From Cladorhizidae sp. MBARI D1340-BT2 (lineage: Eukaryota; Porifera; Demospongiae; Poecilosclerida; Cladorhizidae), in NCBI GenBank assembly GCA_028752905.1, contig JAQNBH010000011.1, positions 30,378,017 to 30,442,016 on the forward strand: DNA of 64,000 nt, in the 5' to 3' direction. The translations under genes were made by a program, and so were the position numbers. This document shows, one piece after another, positions 28,167 through 40,837 of this stretch (the first letter of the stretch is position 1; the number at the start of each line of letters is the position of its first letter). The notes beneath the pieces are model-generated. The model worked only from the letters and a program-made list of their open reading frames with translations. It was not told the origin of the DNA and made no database searches.

Positions 28167-31100
28167 ATAATGAAACCTATCATTCGAATCATATCAAGTC
28201 CATTACAGTGAAATGTGCAGAATATTATGGATGTTTGATATCAACAGAGAGCACAGGGAGAGACCTATCTTAATAGCTATATATCAAGTTTATACAGTGA
28301 AGTGTGGAGAATCTATGAAGCTAACCTGTTTAGCATCAAGATAGAGAACACATGGAGAAACCTATCTTGTGATTCGATGTATGCAGAATATACGGATGTT
28401 TGGTATCAAGAGAGAGAACAGAGAGAGGCCTACCTTTAGAGCTATATATCAAGTCTATTCAGTGAAGTGTGGAGAATCTATGAAGCTAACATGTTTAGCT
28501 CAAGATAGAGAACACTGAGAGATACCTATCTTGCAAGTCCATTACAGTGAAGTGTGCAGAATATATGGATGTTTGGTATCAAGAGAGAGCACTTAGAGAG
28601 TCCTATCTTAATAGCTATACATCAAGTCTATTCAGTGAAGTGTGGATAATCTACGAAGCTAACATGTTTAGCATCAAGTAAGAGTACAATTCATAACTGC
28701 CCTAATTAACAAGACCAAAGTCCCAGATTTTGTCAACTGATAGAGAAGGCCCTTATCTGCAACATGTCAACAGATTATCAATAAATGTAGTGGTTTTTCA
28801 CTGGCAGGCCACCGCTTTGGCAACTGGAAAACGCCAGGAAAGATCGCAAACCTTACCACTTCAAATCACCATAACTTGCTAATACTTAGAGTACTCAAAA
28901 TTTTGGCACGTACAAAAGACAGATAATTAGAAAGGCTATCCGTTGATATAAAAATTATCTTTTTTTGGTAAAGTATAGCAAAGTTATGAGCTTTACGGCA
29001 AAATAACAAGATTTTGGGGGGGAAAATGAGAAACATATAGACCAAATTAGGGCAAATATCAAGATAGAGAACACATAATGAAACCTATCATTCGAATCAT
29101 ATCAAGTCCATTACAGTGAAATGTGCAGAATATTATGGATGTTTGATATCAACAGAGAGCACAGGGAGAGACCTATCTTAATAGAGCATCAAGATAGAGA
29201 ACACATAGAGAAACCTATCTTGTGATTCTATGTATGCAGAATATACGGATGTTTGGTATCAAGAGAGAGAACAGAGAGAGGCCTACCTTTAGAGCTATAT
29301 ATCAAGTCTATTCAGTGAAGTGTGGAGAATCTATGAAACTAACATGTTTAGCTCAAGATAGAGAACACTGAGAGATACCTATCTTGCAAGTCCATTACAG
29401 TGAAGTGTGCAGAATATATGGATGTTTGGTATCAAGAGAGAGCACTTAGAGAGTCCTATCTTAATAGCTATACATCAAGTCTATTCAGTGAAGTGTGGAT
29501 AATCTACGAAGCTAACATGTTTAGCATCAAGTAAGAGTACAATTCATAACTGCCCTAATTAACAAGACCAAAGTCCCAGATTTTGTCAACTGATAGAGAA
29601 GGCCCTTATCTGCAACATGTCAACAGATTATCAATAAATGTAGTGGTTTTTCACTGGCAGGCCACCGCTTTGGCAACTGGAAAACGCCAGGAAAGATCGC
29701 AAACCTTACCACTTCAAATCACCATAACTTGCTAATACTTAGAGTACTCAAAATTTTGGCACGTACAAAAGACAGATAGTTAGAAGGGCTATCCGATGAT
29801 ATAAAAATTATCTTTTTTGGGTAAAGTGTAGAAAAGTTATGAGCTTTACGGCAAAATAACAAGATTTTTGGGGGGAAAATGAGAAACATAATTATAGACC
29901 AAATTAGGGCAAATATCAAGATAGAGAACACATAATGAAACCTATCATTCGAATCATATCAAGTCCATTACAGTGAAATGTGCAGAATATTATGGATGTT
30001 TGATATCAACAGAGAGCACAGGGAGAGACCTATCTTAATAGCTATATATCAAGTTTATACAGTGAAGTGTGGAGAATCTATGAAGCTAACCTGTTTAGCA
30101 TCAAGATAGAGAACACATGGAGAAACCTATCTTGTGATTCGATGTATGCAGAATATACGGATGTTTGGTATCAAGAGAGAGAACAGAGAGAGGCCTACCT
30201 TTAGAGCTATATATCAAGTCTATTCAGTGAAGTGTGGAGAATCTATGAAGCTAACATGTTTAGCTCAAGATAGAGAACACTGAGAGATACCTATCTTGCA
30301 AGTCCATTACAGTGAAGTGTGCAGAATATATGGATGTTTGGTATCAAGAGAGAGCACTTAGAGAGTCCTATCTTAATAGCTATACATCAAGTCTATTCAG
30401 TGAAGTGTGGATAATCTACGAAGCTAACATGTTTAGCATCAAGTAAGAGTACAATTCATAACTGCCCTAATTAACAAGACCAAAGTCCCAGATTTTGTCA
30501 ACTGATAGAGAAGGCCCTTATCTGCAACATGTCAACAGATTATCAATAAATGTAGTGGTTTTTCACTGGCAGGCCACCGCTTTGGCAACTGGAAAACGCC
30601 AGGAAAGATCGCAAACCTTACCACTTGAAATCACCATAACTTGCTAATACTTAGAGTACTCAAAATTTTGGCACGTACAAAAGACAGATAATTAGAAGGG
30701 CTATCCGGTAATATAAAAAATATCTTTTTTGGGTAAAGTATAGCAAAGTTATGAGCTTTACGGCAAAATAACAAGATTTTGGGGGGGGAAATGAGAAACA
30801 TATTGACCAAATTAGGGCAAATATCAAGATAGAGAACACATAATGAAACCTATCATTCGAATCATATCAAGTCCATTACAGTGAAATGTGCAGAATATTA
30901 TGGATGTTTGATATCAACAGAGAGCACAGGGAGAGACCTATCTTAATAGAGCATCAAGATAGAGAACACATGGAGAAACCTATCTTGTGATTCGATGTAT
31001 GCAGAATATACGGATGTTTGGTATCAAGAGAGAGAACAGAGAGAGGCCTACCTTTAGAGCTATATATCAAGTCTATTCAGTGAAGTGTGGAGAATCTATG

Positions 31101-34100
31101 AAGCTAACATGTTTAGCTCAAGATAGAGAACACTGAGAGATACCTATCTTGCAAGTCCATTACAGTGAAGTGTGCAGAATATATGGATGTTTGGTATCAA
31201 GAGAGAGCACTTAGAGAGTCCTATCTTAATAGCTATACATCAAGTCTATTCAGTGAAGTGTGGATAATCTACGAAGCTAACATGTTTAGCATCAAGTAAG
31301 AGTACAATTCATAACTGCCCTAATTAACAAGACCAAAGTCCCAGATTTTGTCAACTGATAGAGAAGGCCCTTATCTGCAACATGTCAACAGATTATCAAT
31401 AAATGTAGTGGTTTTTCACTGGCAGGCCACCGCTTTGGCAACTGGAAAACGCCAGGAAAGATCGCAAACCTTACCACTTCAAATCACCATAACTTGCTAA
31501 TACTTAGAGTACTCAAAATTTTGGCACGTACAAAAGACAGATAGTTAGAAGGGCTATCCGATGATATAAAAATTATCTTTTTTGGGTAAAGTGTAGAAAA
31601 GTTATGAGCTTTACGGCAAAATAACAAGATTTTTGGGGGGAAAATGAGAAACATAATTATAGACCAAATTAGGGCAAATATCAAGATAGAGAACACATAA
31701 TGAAACCTATCATTCGAATCATATCAAGTCCATTACAGTGAAATGTGCAGAATATTATGGATGTTTGATATCAACAGAGAGCACAGGGAGAGACCTATCT
31801 TAATAGCTATATATCAAGTTTATACAGTGAAGTGTGGAGAATCTATGAAGCTAACCTGTTTAGCATCAAGATAGAGAACACATGGAGAAACCTATCTTGT
31901 GATTCGATGTATGCAGAATATACGGATGTTTGGTATCAAGAGAGAGAACAGAGAGAGGCCTACCTTTAGAGCTATATATCAAGTCTATTCAGTGAAGTGT
32001 GGAGAATCTATGAAGCTAACATGTTTAGCTCAAGATAGAGAACACTGAGAGATACCTATCTTGCAAGTCCATTACAGTGAAGTGTGCAGAATATATGGAT
32101 GTTTGGTATCAAGAGAGAGCACTTAGAGAGTCCTATCTTAATAGCTATACATCAAGTCTATTCAGTGAAGTGTGGATAATCTACGAAGCTAACATGTTTA
32201 GCATCAAGTAAGAGTACAATTCATAACTGCCCTAATTAACAAGACCAAAGTCCCAGATTTTGTCAACTGATAGAGAAGGCCCTTATCTGCAACATGTCAA
32301 CAGATAATCAATAAATGTAGTGGTTTTTCACTGGCAGGCCACCGCTTTGGCAACTGGAAAACGCCAGGAAAGATCGCAAACCTTACCACTTCAAATCACC
32401 ATAACTTGCTAATACTTAGAGTACTCAAAATTTTGGCACGTACAAAAGACAGATAATTAGAAAGGCTATCCGTTGATATAAAAATTATCTTTTTTGGGTA
32501 AAGTATAGCAAAGTTATGAGCTTTACGGCAAAATAACAAGATTTTGGGGGGGAAAATGAGAAACATATAGACCAAATTAGGGCAAATATCAAGATAGAGA
32601 ACACATAATGAAACCTATCATTCGAATCATATCAAGTCCATTACAGTGAAATGTGCAGAATATTATGGATGTTTGATATCAACAGAGAGCACAGGGAGAG
32701 ACCTATCTTAATAGAGCATCAAGATAGAGAACACATAGAGAAACCTATCTTGTGATTCTATGTATGCAGAATATACGGATGTTTGGTATCAAGAGAGAGA
32801 ACAGAGAGAGGCCTACCTTTAGAGCTATATATCAAGTCTATTCAGTGAAGTGTGGAGAATCTATGAAACTAACATGTTTAGCTCAAGATAGAGAACACTG
32901 AGAGATACCTATCTTGCAAGTCCATTACAGTGAAGTGTGCAGAATATATGGATGTTTGGTATCAAGAGAGAGCACTTAGAGAGTCCTATCTTAATAGCTA
33001 TACATCAAGTCTATTCAGTGAAGTGTGGATAATCTACGAAGCTAACATGTTTAGCATCAAGTAAGAGTACAATTCATAACTGCCCTAATTAACAAGACCA
33101 AAGTCCCAGATTTTGTCAACTGATAGAGAAGGCCCTTATCTGCAACATGTCAACAGATTATCAATAAATGTAGTGGTTTTTCACTGGCAGGCCACCGCTT
33201 TGGCAACTGGAAAACGCCAGGAAAGATCGCAAACCTTACCACTTGAAATCACCATAACTTGCTAATACTTAGAGTACTCAAAATTTTGGCACGTACAAAA
33301 GACAGATAATTAGAAGGGCTATCCGGTAATATAAAAATTATCTTTTTTGGGTAAAGTATAGCAAAGTTATGAGCTTTACGGCAAAATAACAAGATTTTGG
33401 GGGGGGAAATGAGAAACATATTGACCAAATTAGGGCAAATATCAAGATAGAGAACACATAATGAAACCTATCATTCGAATCATATCAAGTCCATTACAGT
33501 GAAATGTGCAGAATATTATGGATGTTTGATATCAACAGAGAGCACAGGGAGAGACCTATCTTAATAGAGCATCAAGATAGAGAACACATGGAGAAACCTA
33601 TCTTGTGATTCGATGTATGCAGAATATACGGATGTTTGGTATCAAGAGAGAGAACAGAGAGAGGCCTACCTTTAGAGCTATATATCAAGTCTATTCAGTG
33701 AAGTGTGGAGAATCTATGAAGCTAACATGTTTAGCTCAAGATAGAGAACACTGAGAGATACCTATCTTGCAAGTCCATTACAGTGAAGTGTGCAGAATAT
33801 ATGGATGTTTGGTATCAAGAGAGAGCACTTAGAGAGTCCTATCTTAATAGCTATACATCAAGTCTATTCAGTGAAGTGTGGATAATCTACGAAGCTAACA
33901 TGTTTAGCATCAAGTAAGAGTACAATTCATAACTGCCCTAATTAACAAGACCAAAGTCCCAGATTTTGTCAACTGATAGAGAAGGCCCTTATCTGCAACA
34001 TGTCAACAGATTATCAATAAATGTAGTGGTTTTTCACTGGCAGGCCACCGCTTTGGCAACTGGAAAACGCCAGGAAAGATCGCAAACCTTACCACTTCAA

Positions 34101-35164
34101 ATCACCATAACTTGCTAATACTTAGAGTACTCAAAATTTTGGCACGTACAAAAGACAGATAATTAGAAAGGCTATCCGGTGATATAAAAATTATCTTTTT
34201 TGGGTAAAGTATAGCAAAGTTATGAGCTTTACGGCAAAATAACAAGATTTTGGGGGGGAAAATGAGAAACATATAGACCAAATTAGGGCAAATATCAAGA
34301 TAGAGAACACATAATGAAACCTATCATTCGAATCATATCAAGTCCATTACAGTGAAATGTGCAGAATATTATGGATGTTTGATATCAACAGAGAGCACAG
34401 GGAGAGACCTATCTTAATAGAGCATCAAGATAGAGAACACATAGAGAAACCTATCTTGTGATTCTATGTATGCAGAATATACGGATGTTTGGTATCAAGA
34501 GAGAGAACAGAGAGAGGCCTACCTTTAGAGCTATATATCAAGTCTATTCAGTGAAGTGTGGAGAATCTATGAAGCTAACATGTTTAGCTCAAGATAGAGA
34601 ACACTGAGAGATACCTATCTTGCAAGTCCATTACAGTGAAGTGTGCAGAATATATGGATGTTTGGTATCAAGAGAGAGCACTTAGAGAGTCCTATCTTAA
34701 TAGCTATACATCAAGTCTATTCAGTGAAGTGTGGATAATCTACGAAGCTAACATGTTTAGCATCAAGTAAGAGTACAATTCATAACTGCCCTAATTAACA
34801 AGACCAAAGTCCCAGATTTTGTCAACTGATAGAGAAGGCCCTTATCTGCAACATGTCAACAGATTATCAATAAATGTAGTGGTTTTTCACTGGCAGGCCA
34901 CCGCTTTGGCAACTGGAAAACGCCAGGAAAGATCGCAAACCTTACCACTTGAAATCACCATAACTTGCTAATACTTAGAGTACTCAAAATTTTGGCACGT
35001 ACAAAAGACAGATAGTTAGAAGGGCTATCCGGTAATATAAAAATTATCTTTTTTGGGTAAAGTATAGCAAAGTTATGAGCTTTACGGCAAAATAACAAGA
35101 TTTTGGGGGGGGGAAATGAGAAACATATTGACCAAATTAGGGCAAATATCAAGATAGAGAACAC
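28167..35164 (+). repeat. Dimeric higher-order repeat (1765 bp) within a 3530-bp duplication
   Basis: Landmarks at 28166, 29931 and 31696 are 1765 bp apart, each a long plus a short monomer (908 + 857). Two rare variants recur exactly 3530 bp apart: CCGTTGAT at 28941 and 32471, and CTATGAAACT at 29331 and 32861. The variant CCGATGAT recurs 1765 bp apart near 29794 and 31559. This is a nested, recent duplication inside array A. Confidence 0.75.
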
Positions 35165-37889
35165 ATAATGAAACCTATCATTCGAATCATATCAAGTCCA
35201 TTACAGTGAAATGTGCAGAATATTATGGATGTTTGATATCAACAGAGAGCACAGGGAGAGACCTATCTTAATAGAGCATCAAGATAGAGAACACATAGAG
35301 AAACCTATCTTGTGATTCTATGTATGCAGAATATACGGATGTTTGGTATCAAGAGAGAGAACAGAGAGAGGCCTACCTTTAGAGCTATATATCAAGTCTA
35401 TTCAGTGAAGTGTGGAGAATCTATGAAGCTAACATGTTTAGCTCAAGATAGAGAACACTGAGAGATACCTATCTTGCAAGTCCATTACAGTGAAGTGTGC
35501 AGAATATATGGATGTTTGGTATCAAGAGAGAGCACTTAGAGAGTCCTATCTTAATAGCTATACATCAAGTCTATTCAGTGAAGTGTGGATAATCTACGAA
35601 GCTAACATGTTTAGCATCAAGTAAGAGTACAATTCATAACTGCCCTAATTAACAAGACCAAAGTCCCAGATTTTGTCAACTGATAGAGAAGGCCCTTATC
35701 TGCAACATGTCAACAGATTATCAATAAATGTAGTGGTTTTTCACTGGCAGGCCACCGCTTTGGCAACTGGAAAACGCCAGGAAAGATCGCAAACCTTACC
35801 ACTTGAAATCACCATAACTTGCTAATACTTAGAGTACTCAAAATTTTGGCACGTACAAAAGACAGATAATTAGAAGGGCTATCCGGTAATATAAAAATTA
35901 TCTTTTTTGGGTAAAGTATAGCAAAGTTATGAGCTTTACGGCAAAATAACAAGATTTTGGGGGGGGGAAATGAGAAACATATTGACCAAATTAGGGCAAA
36001 TATCAAGATAGAGAACACATAATGAAACCTATCATTCGAATCATATCAAGTCCATTACAGTGAAATGTGCAGAATATTATGGATGTTTGATATCAACAGA
36101 GAGCACAGGGAGAGACCTATCTTAATAGAGCATCAAGATAGAGAACACATAGAGAAACCTATCTTGTGATTCTATGTATGCAGAATATACGGATGTTTGG
36201 TATCAAGAGAGAGAACAGAGAGAGGCCTACCTTTAGAGCTATATATCAAGTCTATTCAGTGAAGTGTGGAGAATCTATGAAGCTAACATGTTTAGCTCAA
36301 GATAGAGAACACTGAGAGATACCTATCTTGCAAGTCCATTACAGTGAAGTGTGCAGAATATATGGATGTTTGGTATCAAGAGAGAGCACTTAGAGAGTCC
36401 TATCTTAATAGCTATACATCAAGTCTATTCAGTGAAGTGTGGATAATCTACGATGCTAACATGTTTAGCATCAAGTAAGAGTACAATTCATAACTGCCCT
36501 AATTAACAAGACCAAAGTCCCAGATTTTGTCAACTGATAGAGAAGGCCCTTATCTGCACCATGTCAACAGATTATCAATAAATGTAGTGGTTTTTCACTG
36601 GCAGGCCACCGCTTTGGCAACTGGAAAACGCCAGGAAAGATCGCAAACCTTACCACTTGAAATCATCATAACTTGCTAATACTTAGAGTACTCAAAATTT
36701 TGGCACGTACAAAAGACAGATAATTAGAAGGGCTATCCGGTGATATAAAAATTATCTTTTTTGGGTAAAGTGTAGAAAAGTTATGAGCTTTACGGCAAAA
36801 TAACAAGATTTTTGGGGGGGAAATGAGAAACATAATTATAGACCAAATTAGGGCAAATATCAAGATAGAGAACACATAATGAAACCTATCATTCGAATCA
36901 TATCAAGTCCATTACAGTGAAATGTGCAGAATATTATGGATGTTTGATATCAACAGAGAGCACAGGGAGAGACCTATCTTAATAGCTATATATCAAGTTT
37001 ATACAGTGAAGTGTGGAGAATCTATGAAGCTAACCTGTTTAGCATCAAGATAGAGAACACATGGAGAAACCTATCTTGTGATTCGATATATGCAGAATAT
37101 ACGGATGTTTGGTATCAAGAGAGAGAACAGAGAGAGGCCTACCTTTAGAGCTATATATCAAGTCTATTCAGTGAAGTGTGGAGAATCTATGAAGCTAACA
37201 TGTTTAGCTCAAGATAGAGAACACTGAGAGATATACCTATCTTGCAAGTCCATTACAGTGAAGTGTGCAGAATATATGGATGTTTGGTATCAAGAGAGAG
37301 CACTTAGAGAGTCCTATCTTAATAGCTATACATCAAGTCTATTCAGTGAAGTGTGGATAATCTACGAAGCTAACATGTTTAGCATCAAGTAAGAGTACAA
37401 TTCATAACTGCCCTAATTAACAAGACCAAAGTCCCAGATTTTGTCAAGTGATAGAGAAGGCCCTTATCTGCAACATGTCAACAGATTATCAATAAATGTA
37501 GTGGTTTTTCACTGGCAGGCCACCGCTTTGGCAACTGGAAAACGCCAGGAAAGATCGCAAACCTTACCACTTGAAATCACTATAACTTGCTAATACTTAG
37601 AGTACTCAAAATTTTGGCACGTACAAAAGACAGATAATTAGAAGGGCTATCCGGTAATATAAAAATTATCTTTTTTGGGTAAAGTATAGAAAAGTTATGA
37701 GCTTTACGGCAAAATAACAAGATTTGGGGGGGGGGAAATGAGAAACATATAGACCAAATTAGGGCAAATATCAAGATAGAGAACACATAATGAAACCTAT
37801 CATTCGAATCATATCAAGTCCATTACAGTGAAATGTGCAGAATATTATGGATGTTTGATATCAACAGAGAGCACAGGGAGAGACCTATC

Positions 37890-37893
37890 TTAA
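37890..37893 (+). other. TTAA junction between array A and the composite element
   Basis: The satellite word GACCTATCTTAA is native to the monomer (normally followed by TAG). Here it is followed instead by CCCTACGCGTGCG. TTAA is the obligatory target of piggyBac-superfamily elements, and CCC/CCCT is a common element terminus in that group. The same junction exists in the second copy at 51383-51386. Confidence 0.75.
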
Positions 37894-37954
37894 CCCTACG
37901 CGTGCGTAACGCAATAATTGAACCGAACCCTCCTTGCGGGACTATTTTTGGGAC

Positions 37955-38028
37955 AATATGGCTGCTCCACGTGTTGGCGAGTGTCCTGTCTTTATGCGCC
38001 TCTATTTCTCCTTTCTCTGTTCTTCCGG
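37955..38028 (+). promoter_or_regulatory. Cluster of YY1-, E-box- and ETS-like motifs in P copy 1
   Basis: AATATGGCTGC, CACGTG and CTTCCGG lie in this order within 74 bp. Such words are common near starts of TATA-less animal genes. The clustering is seen; promoter activity is inferred. Transcription to the right would run into the minisatellite. Confidence 0.35.
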
Positions 38029-38220
38029 GTTCGAAAAGTTGCCTTGAAGACTCATCAAAGATTGGGGGAGAATATAAACTCTACCTTGGACTCTGGATTT
38101 TTCTTCGTGTAAAGATAAATGGTGAGCTGTAATTAGAATTGTTTAGTTACTTTCTTTTTGCTTGCTTTGTGATCCGTATAGCCAGCCTTCGTTTTTAGTA
38201 ATCAAGCTTTTAGTTTCTTT

Positions 38221-38335
38221 GGTAGCCAGCAGTCCATCTAGATAGCGCTAGCGTCATTCATTTGTAGCTAGCAGTAGATCTAGCTAGCTAGTGTCGCTCT
38301 ATCCAGCAGTAGCTCTAGCTAGCGCTAGCGTTTGT
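38221..38335 (+). repeat. CTAG-rich degenerate repeat, copy 1
   Basis: About three degenerate copies of a 35-43 bp unit around CCAGCAGT or TAGCAGTAG followed by CTAGCTAG/AGCGCTAGCG. CTAG occurs many times in 115 bp, and several 6-8 bp palindromes (GCTAGC, AGCGCT) overlap. The whole patch is repeated at about 51709-51823 in P copy 2. No function is apparent. Confidence 0.6.
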
Positions 38336-38444
38336 TTTACTGGTAGTAATTGTAGTGATACAACAGTGAACCTAGCGGGTAAATCAACTTCTTAGCTCTC
38401 ATCGAAGTTCACTTGCTACATTACTTACAAGCTGTGCCTAGGTA

Positions 38445-40837
38445 GATAACTTGCTCTATATATATATATAATGAGAGAAGACACTAGTGGCACGCCATTA
38501 TAACTTGCTCTCTCTATATATATAATGAGAGAAGACACTAGTGGCACGCCATCATAACTTGCTCAATATATATATATAATGAGAGAGGACACTAGTGGCA
38601 CACCATCATAACTTGCTCTATATATATATAATGAGAGAAGACACTAGTGGCACGCCATCATAACTTGCTCTCTATATATATATATAATGAGAGAGGACAC
38701 TAGTGGCACGCCATCATAACTTGCTCTCTATATATATATAATGAGAGAGGACACTAGTGGCACACCATCATAACTTGCTCAATATATATATATGCACACC
38801 ATCATAACTTGCTCAATATATATATATATATAATGAGAGAGGACACTAGTGGCAAGCCATCATAACTTGCTCAATATATATATAATGAGAGAAGACACTA
38901 GTGGCACACCATCATAACTTGCTCAATATATATATATAATGAGAGAGGACACTAGTGGCACGCCATCATAACTTGCTCAATATATATATATATAATGAGA
39001 GAGGACACTAGTGGCACGCCATCATAACTTGCTCTCTATATATATATAATGAGAGAGGACACTAGTGGCACGCTATCATAACTTGCTCAATATATATATA
39101 TATATATACTGAGAGAGGACACTATTGGCTCGCCATCATAACTTGCTCAATATATATATATAATGAGAGAGGACACTAGTGGCACGCCATCATAACTTGC
39201 TCAATATATATATATATAATGAGAGAGGACACTAGTGGCACGCCATCATAACTTGCTCTCTATATATATATAATGAGAGAGGACACTAGTGGCACGCTAT
39301 CATAACTTGCTCAATATATATATATATATATATACTGAGAGAGGACACTATTGGCTCGCCATCATAACTTGCTCAATATATATATATAATGAGAGAGGAC
39401 ACTAGTGGCACGCCATCATAACTTGCTCAATATATATATATAATGAGAGAGGACACTAGTGGCACGCCATCATAACTTGCTCAATATATATATATATAAT
39501 GAGAGAAGACACTAGTGGCACGCCATCATAACTTGCTCTCTATATATATATATATATATAATGAGAGAGGACACTAGTGGCACGCCATCATAACTTGCTC
39601 AATATATATATATATATATAATGAGAGAAGACTCTAGTGGCATGCCATCATAACTTGCTCTATATATATATATAATGAGAGAGGACAATAGTGGCACGCC
39701 ATCATAACTTGCTCAATATATATATATAATGAGAGAGGACACTAGTGGCACGCCATCATAACTTGCTCTCTATATATACTGTATATATAATGAGAGAGGA
39801 CACTAGTGGCACGCCATCATAACTTGCTCTCTATATATATATAATGAGAGAGGACACTAGTGGCACGCTATCATAACTTACTCAATATATATATATAATG
39901 AGAGAGGACACTAGTGGCACGCCATCATAACTTGCTCTATATATATATATATATAATGAGAGAGGACACTAGTGGCACGCCATCATAACTTGCTCAATAT
40001 ATATATAATGAGAGAAAACACTAGTGGCACGCCATCATAACTTGCTCTATATATATATATAATGAGAGAGGACACTAGTGGCACGCCATCATAACTTGCT
40101 CAATATATATATATATAATGAGAGAAGACATTAGTGGCACGCCATCATAACTTGCTCAATATATATATAATGAGAGAAAACACTAGTGGCATGCCATCAT
40201 AACTTGCTCTATATATATATATATATATATAATGAGAGAGGACACTAGTGGCACGCCATCATAACTTGCTCAATATATATATATATATATAATTAGAGAA
40301 GACACTAGTGGCATGCCATCATAACTTGCTCAATATATATATATAATGAGAGAAGACTCTAGTGGCATGCCATCATAACTTGCTCTATATATATATATAA
40401 TGAGAGAGGACACTAGTGGCACGCCATCATAACTTGCTCAATATATATATATACTGAGAGAGGACACTAGTGGCACGCCATCATAACTTGCTCTATATAT
40501 ATATATAATGAGAGAGGACACTAGTGGCACGCCATCATAACTTGCTCTATATATATATATATAATGAGAGAGGACACTAGTGGCACGCCATCATAACTTG
40601 CTCTATATATATATATAATGAGAGAGGACACTAGTGGCACGCCATCATAACTTGCTCAATATATATATATATAATGAGAGAGGACACTAGTGGTATGCCA
40701 TCATAACTTGCTCTCTCTATATATATATAATGAGAGAGGACACTAGTGGCACGCCATCATAACTTGCTCAATATATATATATATAATGAGAGAGGACACT
40801 AGTGGTATGCCATCATAACTTGCTCTATATATATATA
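38445..40837 (+). repeat. AT-rich minisatellite, copy 1 (about 44 units, mean 54 bp)
   Basis: The unit is CATAACTTGCTC, then AA or TC, then a (TA)n tract of variable length, then ATGAGAGAGGACACTAGTGG, then CACGCCAT. I counted 44 occurrences of the ATAACTTGCTC core (one reads ACTTACTC). CACTAGTG is an 8-bp palindrome next to a TA tract, so cruciform or slipped structures are likely. Variant units serve as markers: CACTATTGGCTCG occurs at about 39121 and 39347, about 225 bp apart, showing a four-unit internal duplication. One unit near 38790 lacks the ATGAGAGAGGACACTAGTGG part. The array stops at 40837, directly against the transposase relic. Confidence 0.95.

Larger units (their letters stand above)
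1..37893 (+). repeat. Satellite array A, forward orientation (43 complete monomer intervals)
   Basis: Tandem array of one satellite family. Using the fixed word GAACACATAATG as a landmark, I located it at 111, 1019, 1872, 2729, 3637, 4491, 5403 and so on to 37786: 44 landmarks and 43 intervals. Seventeen intervals are long (908-912 bp) and 26 short (853-857 bp). The difference is a 55-bp block present or absent just after the word CTATCTTAATAG. A 4-bp AATT insertion (CATAATTATAG against CATATAG) and the length of a G-run add small size steps. Monomers differ by few scattered substitutions, which implies recent homogenisation. No gene is supported; recurring ORFs of about 70 codons start at GTG and break with G-run length. 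The array ends abruptly in a TTAA at 37890-37893, where non-satellite DNA begins. Confidence 0.97.
37894..38444 (+). other. Segment P, copy 1: promoter-like, left part of the composite element
   Basis: 551 bp of non-repetitive sequence, duplicated at 51387-51932. It contains a YY1-like word AATATGGCTGC (37955-37965), an E-box CACGTG (37968-37973) and an ETS-like CTTCCGG (38022-38028), spaced within 75 bp. This resembles a TATA-less animal promoter. Downstream, ATG (38119-38121) abuts GTGAGC, a plausible 5' splice donor at 38122. Open reading frames crossing from the satellite into this segment are chimeric and not supported. Alternatives are the subterminal region of the transposon or captured host 5' sequence. 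Copy 1 has GAACC twice at about 37919-37928 where copy 2 has it once. Confidence 0.5.

Noticed and set aside
38028..38045. GGGTTCGAAAAG resembling a tRNA B box (SINE or tRNA-like promoter)
   Set aside because: The match is partial and no A box lies at the expected distance upstream.
37833..38132. 99-codon plus-strand ORF, with partial counterparts at 51344-51535 and 51411-51620
   Set aside because: It crosses the satellite-P junction, the 5-bp GAACC difference shifts its frame between copies, and it shows no protein-like features. It is a chimeric chance ORF.
38445..40837. CRISPR-like array of regular repeats
   Set aside because: The spacers are only TA tracts of varying length, there are no cas genes, and the context is eukaryotic satellite.
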